NCBI GenBank assembly: GCA_902765005.1
Contig: CACWYB010000007.1
Location: 1 to 64,000, forward strand
Source: an uncultured Eubacteriales bacterium
Lineage (GTDB): Bacteria > Bacillota > Clostridia > Christensenellales > CAG-138
DNA: 64,000 nt
Direction of reading: 5' to 3'
Shown here: positions 49,836 through 57,830 of the stretch, piece by piece
Layout: each line of letters begins with the position of its first letter
Numbering within the stretch: the first letter of the stretch is position 1
The notes under the pieces: model-generated
Databases searched by the model: none
Told to the model about the DNA's origin: nothing
What the model saw: the letters and a program-made list of their open reading frames with translations, nothing else
Position numbers and translations under genes: made by a program

Positions 49836-50873
49836 ATGGGTTTATTCTCCTCCTCCGACATCGGCGTGGATCTGGGCACCGCCTATTCCCTGATCTACGT
49901 CCGGGGCAAGGGCATCGTGCTTAGGCAGCCCTCCGTGGTGGCCGTGGAGCGGGGCAGCGGCAAGATGGCCGCCCTGGGCGAAAAGGCCAAGGAAATGCTG
50001 GGCCGGGCCCCGGAGGATCAGCTGGTTTTCCGCCCCCTGCAGGACGGGGTCATCGCCAACCTGGACGCCACGGAGCGCATGCTCTCCGCCTTTTTCCAGG
50101 AGGTGGTGGGCAGCCGCATCTTCTTCAAGCCCCGGGCCGTCATCGCCGTGCCCAGCCAATCCACGGAGGTGGAGAAGCGGGCCGTCATCGAGGCCAGCGA
50201 AGGGGCCGGCGCCCGCTATACCTACCTCATCGAGGAGCCCATGGCCGCCGCCATCGGCGCGGGCATCGACATCTTCTCCCCCAAGGGCGCCATGGTCCTG
50301 GACATCGGCGCCGGCACCTCCAACATGCTGGTCACCTCCCTGGGCAAGGTGGTCAAGTCCTCCTCCATCAAGGTGGGGGGCGACAAGTTCGACGCCGCCA
50401 TCGTCCGCTACTTCAAGCGCCAGCACGGCATCGTCATCGGCCAAACCGCCGCGGAGGATTTGAAGATCCGCTTCGGCTCCGCCTACCCCCGCAAGGACGA
50501 GATCCTCATGGACGTGAAGGGCCGCTCCCTGGGCGGCGGGCTGCCGCTGGCTCTGCAACTGGGCAGCAACGAGATCACCTACGCTCTCTCCGAGCCCCTG
50601 CGGTCCATCGTGGAGGAGCTGAAGGACGCCCTGGAGCAGACCCCCGCGGAGCTCTGCGGCGACATCACCGAAACCGGCATCTGCCTCACCGGCGGCAGCG
50701 CCCAGCTCTACGGCCTGGACAAATACATCTCCGAGCAGACCGGCGTTCCCTGCTATGTGGCGGAGGACCCGGCCTCCTGCGTGGCCATCGGCGCCGGGCG
50801 GGTCCTGGAGGACACCAAGCTCTACCGGGACGTGCTCTACGACTATCGCCGGGGAGACTATTACGAGGCGTAG
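49836..50873 (+). CDS. MreB/Mbl-like rod-shape actin homologue
   Basis: 345 residues. Actin-fold ATPase: phosphate 1 DIGVDLGTAYSLIYV, connect motif EEPMAAAIGAG, phosphate 2 MVLDIGAGTSNMLV, adenosine LTGGSAQLYGLD. MreB-type proteins form membrane-associated filaments that guide peptidoglycan synthesis in rods. No mreCD follows, which suggests an Mbl/MreBH-type paralogue rather than the operon copy. AAAGGATC precedes the ATG. Confidence 0.93.
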   Translation: MGLFSSSDIGVDLGTAYSLIYVRGKGIVLRQPSVVAVERGSGKMAALGEKAKEMLGRAPEDQLVFRPLQDGVIANLDATERMLSAFFQEVVGSRIFFKPRAVIAVPSQSTEVEKRAVIEASEGAGARYTYLIEEPMAAAIGAGIDIFSPKGAMVLDIGAGTSNMLVTSLGKVVKSSSIKVGGDKFDAAIVRYFKRQHGIVIGQTAAEDLKIRFGSAYPRKDEILMDVKGRSLGGGLPLALQLGSNEITYALSEPLRSIVEELKDALEQTPAELCGDITETGICLTGGSAQLYGLDKYISEQTGVPCYVAEDPASCVAIGAGRVLEDTKLYRDVLYDYRRGDYYEA

Positions 50874-50879
50874 GCTTTC

Positions 50880-50940
50880 CCTTTCTCTTTTGCGACTTTT
50901 TCTTTTCGGTGAAAAGCAAAAGTCGCCCAAAAAGAAAAGC
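50880..50940 (+). repeat. Interspersed element, copy K (hairpin 2 only)
   Basis: Hairpin at 50892-50926 with outer stem GCGACT/AGTCGC and inner arms TTTTCTTTTC / GAAAAGCAAA, right after the mreB-like stop. Confidence 0.75.
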
Positions 50941-50953
50941 ACAGAATGGATAA

Positions 50954-50980
50954 GGGGATCGGCTGTGAAAGTCGATCCCC
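50954..50980. terminator. Probable terminator downstream of the mreB homologue
   Basis: Stem GGGGATCG / CGATCCCC with an 11-nt loop, followed by TGTTTAT. Confidence 0.5.
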
Positions 50981-51000
50981 TGTTTATATCCTCAGGCGGC

Positions 51001-51155
51001 TTATTTGTTTCCCTTGGCTCGGTTGTGAGCTTTGCAGAGCATTTGACAGTTCGTAGCGTCCGTGGCCCCGCCATGGGAAAGGCATACATGCGAACGCGCC
51101 GGATATAAACACGGCGTCCGGAGCGTGCCGAACGCCGTTTTGGTCCTTTTGCATA
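51001..51155 (-). pseudogene. Remnant of an HNH endonuclease gene
   Basis: One minus frame (open to a stop near 51157, no start) reads SHVCLSHGGATDATNCQMLC followed by KAHNRAKGNK and a stop. This matches the C-terminal half of phage HNH nucleases (H-x-GG-x-D-N-Q-x-LC-x-xH-N). The first zinc knuckle and the start are absent. It lies just outside the phage capsid cassette. Confidence 0.5.
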
Positions 51156-51191
51156 TTCATTCCGGCGGCAAAGGGGTGAATACTCGCATAT

Positions 51192-51263
51192 CTATCCACA
51201 CCATCCACCGAGTTATCCACAGTCTCAGGGCTGTAATTGTTAAGTTTTTATTACTTATCCACC
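51192..51263 (+). other. Cluster of DnaA-box-like sites with AT-rich patch
   Basis: CTATCCACA (51192-51200), TTATCCACA (51213-51221, a perfect consensus box) and TTATCCACC (51255-51263) lie in one orientation in 72 bp around the AT-rich run TAATTGTTAAGTTTTTATTA. The rest of 50,981-51,403 shows only the HNH remnant and no other gene. Confidence 0.45.
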
Positions 51264-51403
51264 GTATGACGGCCATGCATACCCACTTTTGCCCACCTGT
51301 ATACCCGCCGGACAGGCCTGAATATGGCCTGTTGTATCGCCTGAGCTTCATACAAAAAGGATAGAATTAGCCCTTCTCCGCCGCAAAATCGGGATGTATA
51401 CCC

Positions 51404-52171
51404 CTATTTCACGTCCGCCAGCTGCAGTCTGCGAAGCTTGTCGGGGATCCGTGAGCTGCTCATCTCGGCCCTGAGCTTCACATACTTGGGCAGGTCGCTG
51501 CCGATCACCCGCCGCACATCCTCCGGCTCCCCGCCGTTGTAGAAGGCGCTGCCGTTGGGATTCTGCTCCACCTGCCCCCGGGCCGCCGCCACCGCCTGGG
51601 CCAGGGAGTTCTTCACCTCCTGGGCGGAGGCGGCGGTCTTCTGCTGGCTGCTGCCGCTGCCGCCCCCGCTGCCGCCGGCGCCCTGGGCCGCCTTCGCCTC
51701 CAGATAGGCGGCATAGAGGACCTTGGCCGCCTCGAAAGCCTGCTCGGAGGCCCGGTTCATCTGCTGGGCGTTGAACTTCTCCACCTCCAGCTCCCGATCC
51801 CGCTCTCCCTCCATGGCCTTGTACAGCTGGTCCGCCAGCTGGGCGCCGTAGTCGCTCTCCAGCTCCATCATGTCGTCCACGGCGGCGCTGTTCTGCCGCC
51901 GCTTCACGTCCGTCACGAAGGTGCTGCTGCCCATGCCCCGGGACAGGGCGTCCGCGTCCAGCTCGGCGTTGGCGCGCCGGTTCTCCCGGAAGATGGCGGC
52001 GATGGCCTTGTCATACATGGGCCGAAGGGCCGCGCCGATCCGCTGGACCAAGGTCCCCTCGTCCAGGGGCGTGAAGCTGGCCAGCCGGGGCGCATAGTCC
52101 TTCTTCGCCTTCTGGTAGATGGTTTCAAAGGCCTCGTTGCCGTAGTACTTCTGTTTCTCCTGCTCGTTCAT
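51404..52171 (-). CDS. Phage-cassette protein of unknown function
   Basis: 255 residues, strongly helical and charged, with a Gly/Ser linker (GAGGSGGGSGSS, about 168-179) separating a large helical N-part from a short basic C-part (LPKYVKLRAEMSSSRIPDKLRR). No family recognised. Last gene of the capsid cassette, 9 bp after its neighbour, so it may be an internal virion or ejection-type protein, or an accessory protein. GGAGAG-type ribosome site upstream. Confidence 0.5.
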   Translation of the reverse strand: MNEQEKQKYYGNEAFETIYQKAKKDYAPRLASFTPLDEGTLVQRIGAALRPMYDKAIAAIFRENRRANAELDADALSRGMGSSTFVTDVKRRQNSAAVDDMMELESDYGAQLADQLYKAMEGERDRELEVEKFNAQQMNRASEQAFEAAKVLYAAYLEAKAAQGAGGSGGGSGSSQQKTAASAQEVKNSLAQAVAAARGQVEQNPNGSAFYNGGEPEDVRRVIGSDLPKYVKLRAEMSSSRIPDKLRRLQLADVK

Positions 52172-52180
52172 TTTTCTCTC

Positions 52181-52366
52181 CTACTCTCTGGCCGCCAGAG
52201 CCTCCTCCAGCTCCAGCAGCTTGTTGTACAGGATCGCCAGATCCTGGTTCAGGTTGTTCTCGTTCTGCGCGATGCGGCTGTTGGCCGCCTCGGTGTCCTC
52301 CTGTGGACCCGTTCGCTCCAAATACACCGGGAACAGGGCCATCATGCCCGTTGCCTGATAGGCCAT
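52181..52366 (-). CDS. Small coiled-coil protein of the phage cassette
   Basis: 61 residues. AAGGAGG precedes the ATG. After a hydrophobic start (MAYQATGMMALFPVYL) the rest (EAANSRIAQNENNLNQDLAI and on to LEEALAARE) is a coiled coil. No family recognised. It lies between the propeller-like protein and the last cassette gene, all on one strand. Confidence 0.6.
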   Translation of the reverse strand: MAYQATGMMALFPVYLERTGPQEDTEAANSRIAQNENNLNQDLAILYNKLLELEEALAARE

Positions 52367-52393
52367 TTTTGCCTCCTTCCTGCCCGCTTCCTC

Positions 52394-53827
52394 TCACAGC
52401 ACCCGCCGCTGCTCGTCGAACAGCAGCTCGGCGCCGCCGGAAAGGTCAAAGTCGCTGCCGTCCACATTTTCGATCCGCAGCTTCAGCCGCCGGCCGCCGC
52501 TGCGGAGCAGAAACTCCGCCGGCTCCATTTCGCCGCTGAGCTTGCCCACGCTGCAGCCCTCCCGGCTCTCCCCTAAAACCGTCACCCGCAGGGGGCCGCC
52601 GGTGCCGGTGAGCACCGCCTCCACCGCCTTCTTCACCGTCAGGGCGGAGGCGCCCTCCAGCCAGGGGGATTCCCAATAGGCTTCGATGGGGGCGTCGCCG
52701 TAGCTGTCCCCCTCGTTGAGCAGGGCCACCTGGCCGCTGCCGGTCAAAAGATACAGCTTGCCGTAGCAGCTGGCCAGGTCCACCGTTTCAAAGCCCCGGC
52801 GGAGCAGAAAGCAGTCCCGCAGCACGTCGTACTCGATCAAAAGGTCGTTGTGGACGCTGTCCGCCCGCTCCTTCACCGCAAAGTACAGGGTGTCCCCGCA
52901 GGCGGCGGAGGCGGCGGCAGAAAAGTCCACCCGGGAAAGGAGGGGCAGCAGATCCGCCCCGTGGGGGGATCTGCGCACGGTCTGGCCGTCGTAAAAATAG
53001 AGGCCCTTGTCCGTCAGGAAGAAGAGCCTGTCCCCGTAGAGGACGCAGGCCGTGTGGATGGGCTGGGTGAGGGCCGCCTCCACCGGCACGATCCGATAGT
53101 TCCCGGGCCGATCTCCCAGCAGGCGATAGAGCTTGTCCTTCTTGAAGATCAGCAGCTGGTTGGACAGGGCGAAAAGGCCCGTGATGGGGTCCGAATCCGT
53201 CCCCACCTCCACATGGCCGCCGGACACGTTCTCGCTGCTCTCGTCGGCGGACCAATCCTCGATGGACCGGCCGTCCCCCGGGGCCTGGCTCCAGTAGAGC
53301 CGGGCGGGGTGGCTCCGGTCCCCGGCGGCAAAGAGCCGGCCGAAGTACAGCTCCAGAAAGTTCACCGCCCCGTTTGAGAGCCCCTGGGCAGAGCCGAAGG
53401 GAGCGATAGACGCCGCCCCGCCCTCCCATTTCAGGATGGGCTCCAGGCCGTTGCCGATGAGCAGGGTCTCCGTGCTGCCGATCTTCACCTTGAGAAAGTC
53501 AAAGGTGTCCGCGTCCATGTCGTCGGTGTAGTGGTACAGGTCCTCCCAGCGCCCCTCCTGGGGATCGTAGCGGAAGAGGGAATCCTGCCGGGCCACCAGG
53601 CAGTCCACCCGCCCCGTGGCCCGGGGCCAGACGAACAGGCGCCGAAGCTTCCGCGCCGCCCCCGTCACAGGGGGATAGAGGGGCCGATACCCTTTCGCTC
53701 GGCCCAGCTTCCCCCCGGCGGTGCTCACGTTCTGGGCGTCCTCCGCCCAGTTCAGGGGCACGCTGCCTCCGCAGGCCCCCTGCTTCACCCCGGCAAAGCT
53801 GCCAAAGCGAACCGTTTGCAATGCCAT
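52394..53827 (-). CDS. Beta-propeller-like phage stabilisation/tail-needle-adaptor type protein
   Basis: 477 residues, no signal peptide. Almost all-beta with recurring units such as FRYDPQEGRWEDL, LRRLFVWPRA, DRLFFLTDKGLYFYDGQ, SCYGKLYLLTGSGQVALLNE. This resembles podoviral head-completion proteins of the P22 gp10 type, which plug the portal. Function inferred from order (after portal, capsid and connector) and fold pattern only. Confidence 0.55.
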   Translation of the reverse strand: MALQTVRFGSFAGVKQGACGGSVPLNWAEDAQNVSTAGGKLGRAKGYRPLYPPVTGAARKLRRLFVWPRATGRVDCLVARQDSLFRYDPQEGRWEDLYHYTDDMDADTFDFLKVKIGSTETLLIGNGLEPILKWEGGAASIAPFGSAQGLSNGAVNFLELYFGRLFAAGDRSHPARLYWSQAPGDGRSIEDWSADESSENVSGGHVEVGTDSDPITGLFALSNQLLIFKKDKLYRLLGDRPGNYRIVPVEAALTQPIHTACVLYGDRLFFLTDKGLYFYDGQTVRRSPHGADLLPLLSRVDFSAAASAACGDTLYFAVKERADSVHNDLLIEYDVLRDCFLLRRGFETVDLASCYGKLYLLTGSGQVALLNEGDSYGDAPIEAYWESPWLEGASALTVKKAVEAVLTGTGGPLRVTVLGESREGCSVGKLSGEMEPAEFLLRSGGRRLKLRIENVDGSDFDLSGGAELLFDEQRRVL

Positions 53828-53840
53828 AGCCGCCTCCTTG

Positions 53841-54386
53841 TCAGTAGATGTTGTAGATCCGGGACAGCTCCGCCGACGGGAATGCCCGCCTGAGCTTCCC
53901 CTTCAGCTCCCGGTAGAGGGTCAGATCCAGCCTGGCCCCGTTCTGGGAGGCGGCGTCGAACCGGCTCCGCTCCCGGGCCGCGGCATATTCCGCCAGCAGC
54001 ACATGGAAGGCTTCCGGCAGCTGTGGCTCGTCAGACAGGCTCTGCAGCATGGCCGGCTGATACCAGTAGGTGATCTCCACCGTCCCCTCCCCCAGGCCGG
54101 GAAACAGGAGCTTCTCCCGGTCGGAGCCATAGTAAAACAGGCGCCTGGTTCCGTCCACCCGGGCCGCGATCACCTTCAGGCAGCCACGGGGAAGGGCGCT
54201 CAGATCCGCCTGGCCCGCCGCAACGGGCAGGGTGTCCCGGCGCCAGGGCCGATACTCCGCCACCAGGTCCAGGATGGCTTCGTTGAAGTATCCCATGAGC
54301 CGGTCCCGATACAGCTCCACCGTGGCGCTGTCCGCGGGCCGATCCAGCTTCCTGAGGACCAGTTCGATCAATTGCTGCGCGTTCAT
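53841..54386 (-). CDS. Phage head-tail connector/adaptor-like protein
   Basis: 181 residues. Helical N-terminus (MNAQQLIELVLRKL...YFNEAILDLVAEYRPWRR) followed by a beta part and the C-terminal LLAEYAAARERSRFDAASQN. This matches adaptor proteins that sit beneath the portal in podoviruses (P22 gp4-like or gp6-type). Start ATG 54386; a GTG two codons earlier is possible. It follows the small gene and the capsid gene and precedes the propeller-like gene. Confidence 0.6.
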   Translation of the reverse strand: MNAQQLIELVLRKLDRPADSATVELYRDRLMGYFNEAILDLVAEYRPWRRDTLPVAAGQADLSALPRGCLKVIAARVDGTRRLFYYGSDREKLLFPGLGEGTVEITYWYQPAMLQSLSDEPQLPEAFHVLLAEYAAARERSRFDAASQNGARLDLTLYRELKGKLRRAFPSAELSRIYNIY

Positions 54387-54393
54387 AGGCACC

Positions 54394-54612
54394 TCACGGC
54401 AGCTTCTTTCCGCCCTCGGCGGTGAAGCCGTTCATCATCCATTCCCCGCAGGGATCCTTCTTCCGGCTCTCCTCCAGCACCCGCCAGATCCGCATCGGCA
54501 CATCCACCGGCACCCCCGTGGGCAGACGGAAGTTCACGCCGTTGAGGGCGCCCTCCACATACCGATCCTCGCCGGTGAGCATGACGCGCACCATCTCTTC
54601 CCCGTGTTCCAT
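54394..54612 (-). CDS. Small phage-cassette protein
   Basis: 72 residues, one domain of mixed beta/alpha character (VEGALNGVNFRLPTGVPVDVP then MRIWRVLEES). The pattern of a short NG-x-x-F-x-(I/L)-P-x-G...VP...V-x-x-L segment is common in small proteins encoded just after phage capsid genes; role unknown. A good ribosome site (AGGAAGGAG) lies upstream. Confidence 0.6.
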   Translation of the reverse strand: MEHGEEMVRVMLTGEDRYVEGALNGVNFRLPTGVPVDVPMRIWRVLEESRKKDPCGEWMMNGFTAEGGKKLP

Positions 54613-54631
54613 GGGCTGCTCCTTCCTGTCC

Positions 54632-55843
54632 TTAGGCGGACACGCAGTGCTCGATCTTCACGAGCCACAGGGGGTTGAGCACCTTGGCGGCATAGGCCGT
54701 CACCTTGGCGCCCACGGTGGACCGCTGATCCAAGGGGTCCGTGGTGCCGGCGGAGCCGCGGGGCTTGATGATGGTCTCCATGGCGCCGGAGCCGGCCACG
54801 TCCACGATGCCGTAGGCGTCCGCGCCGAAGATCAGCGTGGCATGGACGTCCGGGGCCTTCTTGGTGGTGGCATCCACCTTGCCCGCGTCATCGGAATAGA
54901 CGATGGCGTCGGCGCTGAGGGTGGCCGCGGCGGAGAGCTTCACCGTCCGGGTGGCGGGGGTGTAGGAGTCCGTGGCCGCCAGGGTATACTCCGTGGTGCC
55001 GATCATGATCTTGTTCCCACCGGTGGACAGGTACGCCTTCTCCTTCTCCGTGGGGGCGTTCTTCAGCACGAAGGTGGTGGAGGAGGAGGTGGCGGCGTTC
55101 ACCTTGTTGAGCACGCTCTGGCTGTACACTTTGGCTTCCGTGGCCTCCACGAAGACCACCCCGAAGAGCCGGCCGATCTCGCCGGAGTAGATCTGCTCGG
55201 CGTTGCTGTACTTGCTCACATCCTGCCAGAGGGGGTCGGACTGCAGATCATAGGTGGCGTCCGGAGAGCAGATGCACACGAAGTGGGGCTTGCGCCCGGC
55301 GCCGTCGGCCCCGGTGAAGAAGGGGCGGGCCTTGTTCTTCTTCAGGGTGCGAACCGCCTTGCGCACCTCCTCCACGGTGAGCTTGTTGCTGGCGGTAAGG
55401 GCGCTGCGGGAGAGCTGGCCCCCGGCGTACTGCACGTTGGTGGTTTGGCACATGGCGTCCCGGGTGATCCACTCCACCACGGTGCCCAGCTGTTCGCCCA
55501 AGAGCTCCGCGGAATCGGCGATGACCGCGTCGTAGGCGGTCAAGTCCAGCAGATCGGAGATCTCCACGTAGGCGCCGTACTGCTTCACCTCCGCCTCCAC
55601 CTTGGACTGGGCCAGGCTCTGGCCCGTGGGGGTCACGCCCTCCACCAAGGTCAGCTTGTCCGCGTCCGGGGTGAACAGCTCATACTTACGAAACTCCACC
55701 CGCTTGCCGTTGTTGCGGGGGATGCTCCGCCGCTGGCCGAAGTTCACATGGACGAAGCGGGTCTTGGCCGTGTCCAGGAGTTTGCGGTCGTAGAACGTTT
55801 TGTTGAAATAGGCGTTGTTTGCCGTAGAGACAGTGGTATTCAT
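54632..55843 (-). CDS. Major capsid protein, N4-gp56 family
   Basis: 403 residues. N4-gp56-type HK97-fold capsid protein: the N-terminal FYDRKLLDTAKTRFVHVNFG, RNNGKRVEFRKYELF, and EGVTPTGQSLAQSKVEAEVK match the family, followed by ELLGEQLGTVVEWITRD and FVCICSPDATYDL. An inserted beta domain (about 245-330) is present, as in decorated capsids. AAGGAGG precedes the ATG. It lies between a scaffold-like gene and connectors, the normal order. Confidence 0.9.
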   Translation of the reverse strand: MNTTVSTANNAYFNKTFYDRKLLDTAKTRFVHVNFGQRRSIPRNNGKRVEFRKYELFTPDADKLTLVEGVTPTGQSLAQSKVEAEVKQYGAYVEISDLLDLTAYDAVIADSAELLGEQLGTVVEWITRDAMCQTTNVQYAGGQLSRSALTASNKLTVEEVRKAVRTLKKNKARPFFTGADGAGRKPHFVCICSPDATYDLQSDPLWQDVSKYSNAEQIYSGEIGRLFGVVFVEATEAKVYSQSVLNKVNAATSSSTTFVLKNAPTEKEKAYLSTGGNKIMIGTTEYTLAATDSYTPATRTVKLSAAATLSADAIVYSDDAGKVDATTKKAPDVHATLIFGADAYGIVDVAGSGAMETIIKPRGSAGTTDPLDQRSTVGAKVTAYAAKVLNPLWLVKIEHCVSA

Positions 55844-55855
55844 CGCATTTCCTCC

Positions 55856-56218
55856 TTATGCATGGTTTCTCAAACGGTTTTCCAGGGCCCGGAACGCCTC
55901 CGGGCTCATGGCGGCATAGTCCTCCTCCGGGGCCAGGGCCCGGCTGGCCCGGGTGCTCTTGGGCAGCTGGCTGCGGCGCATGGCCTCCCGGCTCAGCTCC
56001 TCCCGGGCCGATGCCTTGGCGTCTTCGGCGGCCTTCTCCGCGGCGTACACCCGAACGGCGCCATAGGGCTCCAGCTCCTGGAGCAGGTTCACGAACGTGG
56101 CATCGCCGCAGGCGGCTTCCAGGTCGAAGCCCTCCGGCAGCTTGCCCTCCCTCTCCAGGCGCGCCAGCTCCTCGCCGATGCCCCGGTAGGGATTCTCTTC
56201 CATCATGGTCTCTTTCAT
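55856..56218 (-). CDS. Scaffold-like phage protein
   Basis: 120 residues, all-helical and acidic-basic mixed (EELARLEREGKLPEGFDLEA, ALENRLRNHA), directly before the capsid gene, where small scaffolding proteins are usually encoded. GGGAGG precedes MKETMMEEN. A longer upstream start inside the portal gene is rejected. The role is inferred from position and composition. Confidence 0.6.
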   Translation of the reverse strand: MKETMMEENPYRGIGEELARLEREGKLPEGFDLEAACGDATFVNLLQELEPYGAVRVYAAEKAAEDAKASAREELSREAMRRSQLPKSTRASRALAPEEDYAAMSPEAFRALENRLRNHA

Positions 56219-56237
56219 ACTTCCTCCCTGTTGATTG

Positions 56238-57806
56238 TCAAATGGTCTGTGCTTTTGCTTCCACGCCCTTGAGCAGCTGATCCTTTCCCTCAAAGATCAT
56301 CATCTCCAGGGCCTGTTTCGGCTCGATGGCCCCTGCCTGCAGCAGCTGTAAAATCAGCTCATTTTGGGCGGATGCCGAAAACGGGTCCTGTTGAGACGCT
56401 TTGACGGAGATGTAGAACTCAAGGGGCAGGCCCTCCGTGCCGTTCCGGGTGCCGGTGAGCATGGCGCTGTCGAAGAGGACCTCCTGGGCCTCCCCGTCCT
56501 CATAGATGGTGACGGGGCGAAGATAGAAGTTGAACTCCCGCTCCACCTCGATCTCCATGCGCACCGCCTGGCGGAAGGCCTCGTAGAGCCGGGCGGTGGC
56601 CATCCGGGCCCGCTTGGTGCTGGCTACCTGCAGGGCGCGGATGGCGCTGGCTGCGGTGACGCCCTGGCGGAAGTTCCCTCGGGAGGAGTCGTTGGCGCCG
56701 CTCTCCTCCTTGATGTCCTCCCGAATCCGCTGCACGTAGCTGAGCAGGTAGGCGGGCAGGGGCGGCGTGGAGAACCAGGTGACGCCGTTGAGGCTCTCGC
56801 CCCGGTGAACCTCCTTGGACCAGTCCTTCAAGTCCTCCTCGTCGAAGCCCGAGGCCTCCGTGACCAGGAGCTTGTTGTGGCTGGCCATGAAAGCGTTCTT
56901 CAGCACGATCTGGTCCAGCTTGTCCGCATAGCGCTGCTGCTTCTCGAACAAGTCCACGATCCCGAAGCCCAGGCAGCTGCCCTTGCGCATGTACAGTGGG
57001 GTCAGAATAAAGGGGTACATGCCATGGGCAAAGTAGCCCTGAGGCTTGGTTTGGCGGCTGTCCTCCAGCACCACGCCGCCGGCGATGAGGGCCATGTGGA
57101 CCGCGAACACCCCCGGCTGCTCCGTAGGCTCCTTCCACCAGTATTCCAGGAGCAGGACGCTGTTGCGCCTGTCCCCCTTGAGCACGTCGTCTGCCGGGGC
57201 GTCCGCCGCGGCGTAGGGGTCGTCCCCCATGTTCAGATACTGCTTGGGGTACCGATCCTTGAACCATTCCCTGGTCCGAAGGGAGATCTTGAACACCGCC
57301 CGGCCCTCCTGCACGTCGTCGCACAGGGGGTCGAAGAGGATGCTCCGATCGTCCACATGCCGGATGAACGCCCCGCCCAGGCCGCTGTTGAGGGCCGGGT
57401 CGTAGCCCACCTCCTGCACGCAGTAACCGCCCACCAGCAGATCGTGGATCAGCTTCTGGTACTCCACCGCGTATCCCGCCACATCGTGGTTCCGGCGGAT
57501 CACCGCCTCCACCACCTGGGCGATCCGGCTGTCCGCCCCGGTCTCCGGCCGGATGATGGCCTCCGGGGCCTGGTCCATCAGATCCGCGCTCACGTTCTCC
57601 ACCGTGGACTGGATGATGGGCGTCACGGGCCGAGGCTCGTTTTCGTCCGTCACGGGCACGTCGTACCAGTGGTCCCCCCGGTAGATGCGCTCGTTGTTCT
57701 CCAGCCGCATCCATTCCTGCCGGTAGGCTCCCCGAAACTCATCGAAGAGCCGATAGGCCCGCTCGCACAGCCCTTTGGACGCTTCCTTCTCGTTTGCTCG
57801 CTCCAT
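56238..57806 (-). CDS. Phage portal protein
   Basis: 522 residues. Portal features: an N-terminal tryptophan-rich entry (RLENNERIYRGDHWYDVP), NVSADLMDQAPEAIIRPET, the WYQVS-like part (GYDPALNSG), and the helix SGANDSSRGNFRQGVTAASA with the stem. This is the P22/N4-like portal form. It is placed between TerL and scaffold, as expected. The ribosome site is AAAGGAAG. Twelve such subunits form the DNA channel of the head. Confidence 0.88.
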   Translation of the reverse strand: MERANEKEASKGLCERAYRLFDEFRGAYRQEWMRLENNERIYRGDHWYDVPVTDENEPRPVTPIIQSTVENVSADLMDQAPEAIIRPETGADSRIAQVVEAVIRRNHDVAGYAVEYQKLIHDLLVGGYCVQEVGYDPALNSGLGGAFIRHVDDRSILFDPLCDDVQEGRAVFKISLRTREWFKDRYPKQYLNMGDDPYAAADAPADDVLKGDRRNSVLLLEYWWKEPTEQPGVFAVHMALIAGGVVLEDSRQTKPQGYFAHGMYPFILTPLYMRKGSCLGFGIVDLFEKQQRYADKLDQIVLKNAFMASHNKLLVTEASGFDEEDLKDWSKEVHRGESLNGVTWFSTPPLPAYLLSYVQRIREDIKEESGANDSSRGNFRQGVTAASAIRALQVASTKRARMATARLYEAFRQAVRMEIEVEREFNFYLRPVTIYEDGEAQEVLFDSAMLTGTRNGTEGLPLEFYISVKASQQDPFSASAQNELILQLLQAGAIEPKQALEMMIFEGKDQLLKGVEAKAQTI

Positions 57807-57830
57807 TTTCTCTTCCTTTCCTGTTTCGAT

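Noticed and set aside
50984-51220. 78-residue minus ORF over the HNH remnant
   Set aside because: Another frame of the same DNA carries the recognisable HNH tail; this frame has no ribosome site or family features.
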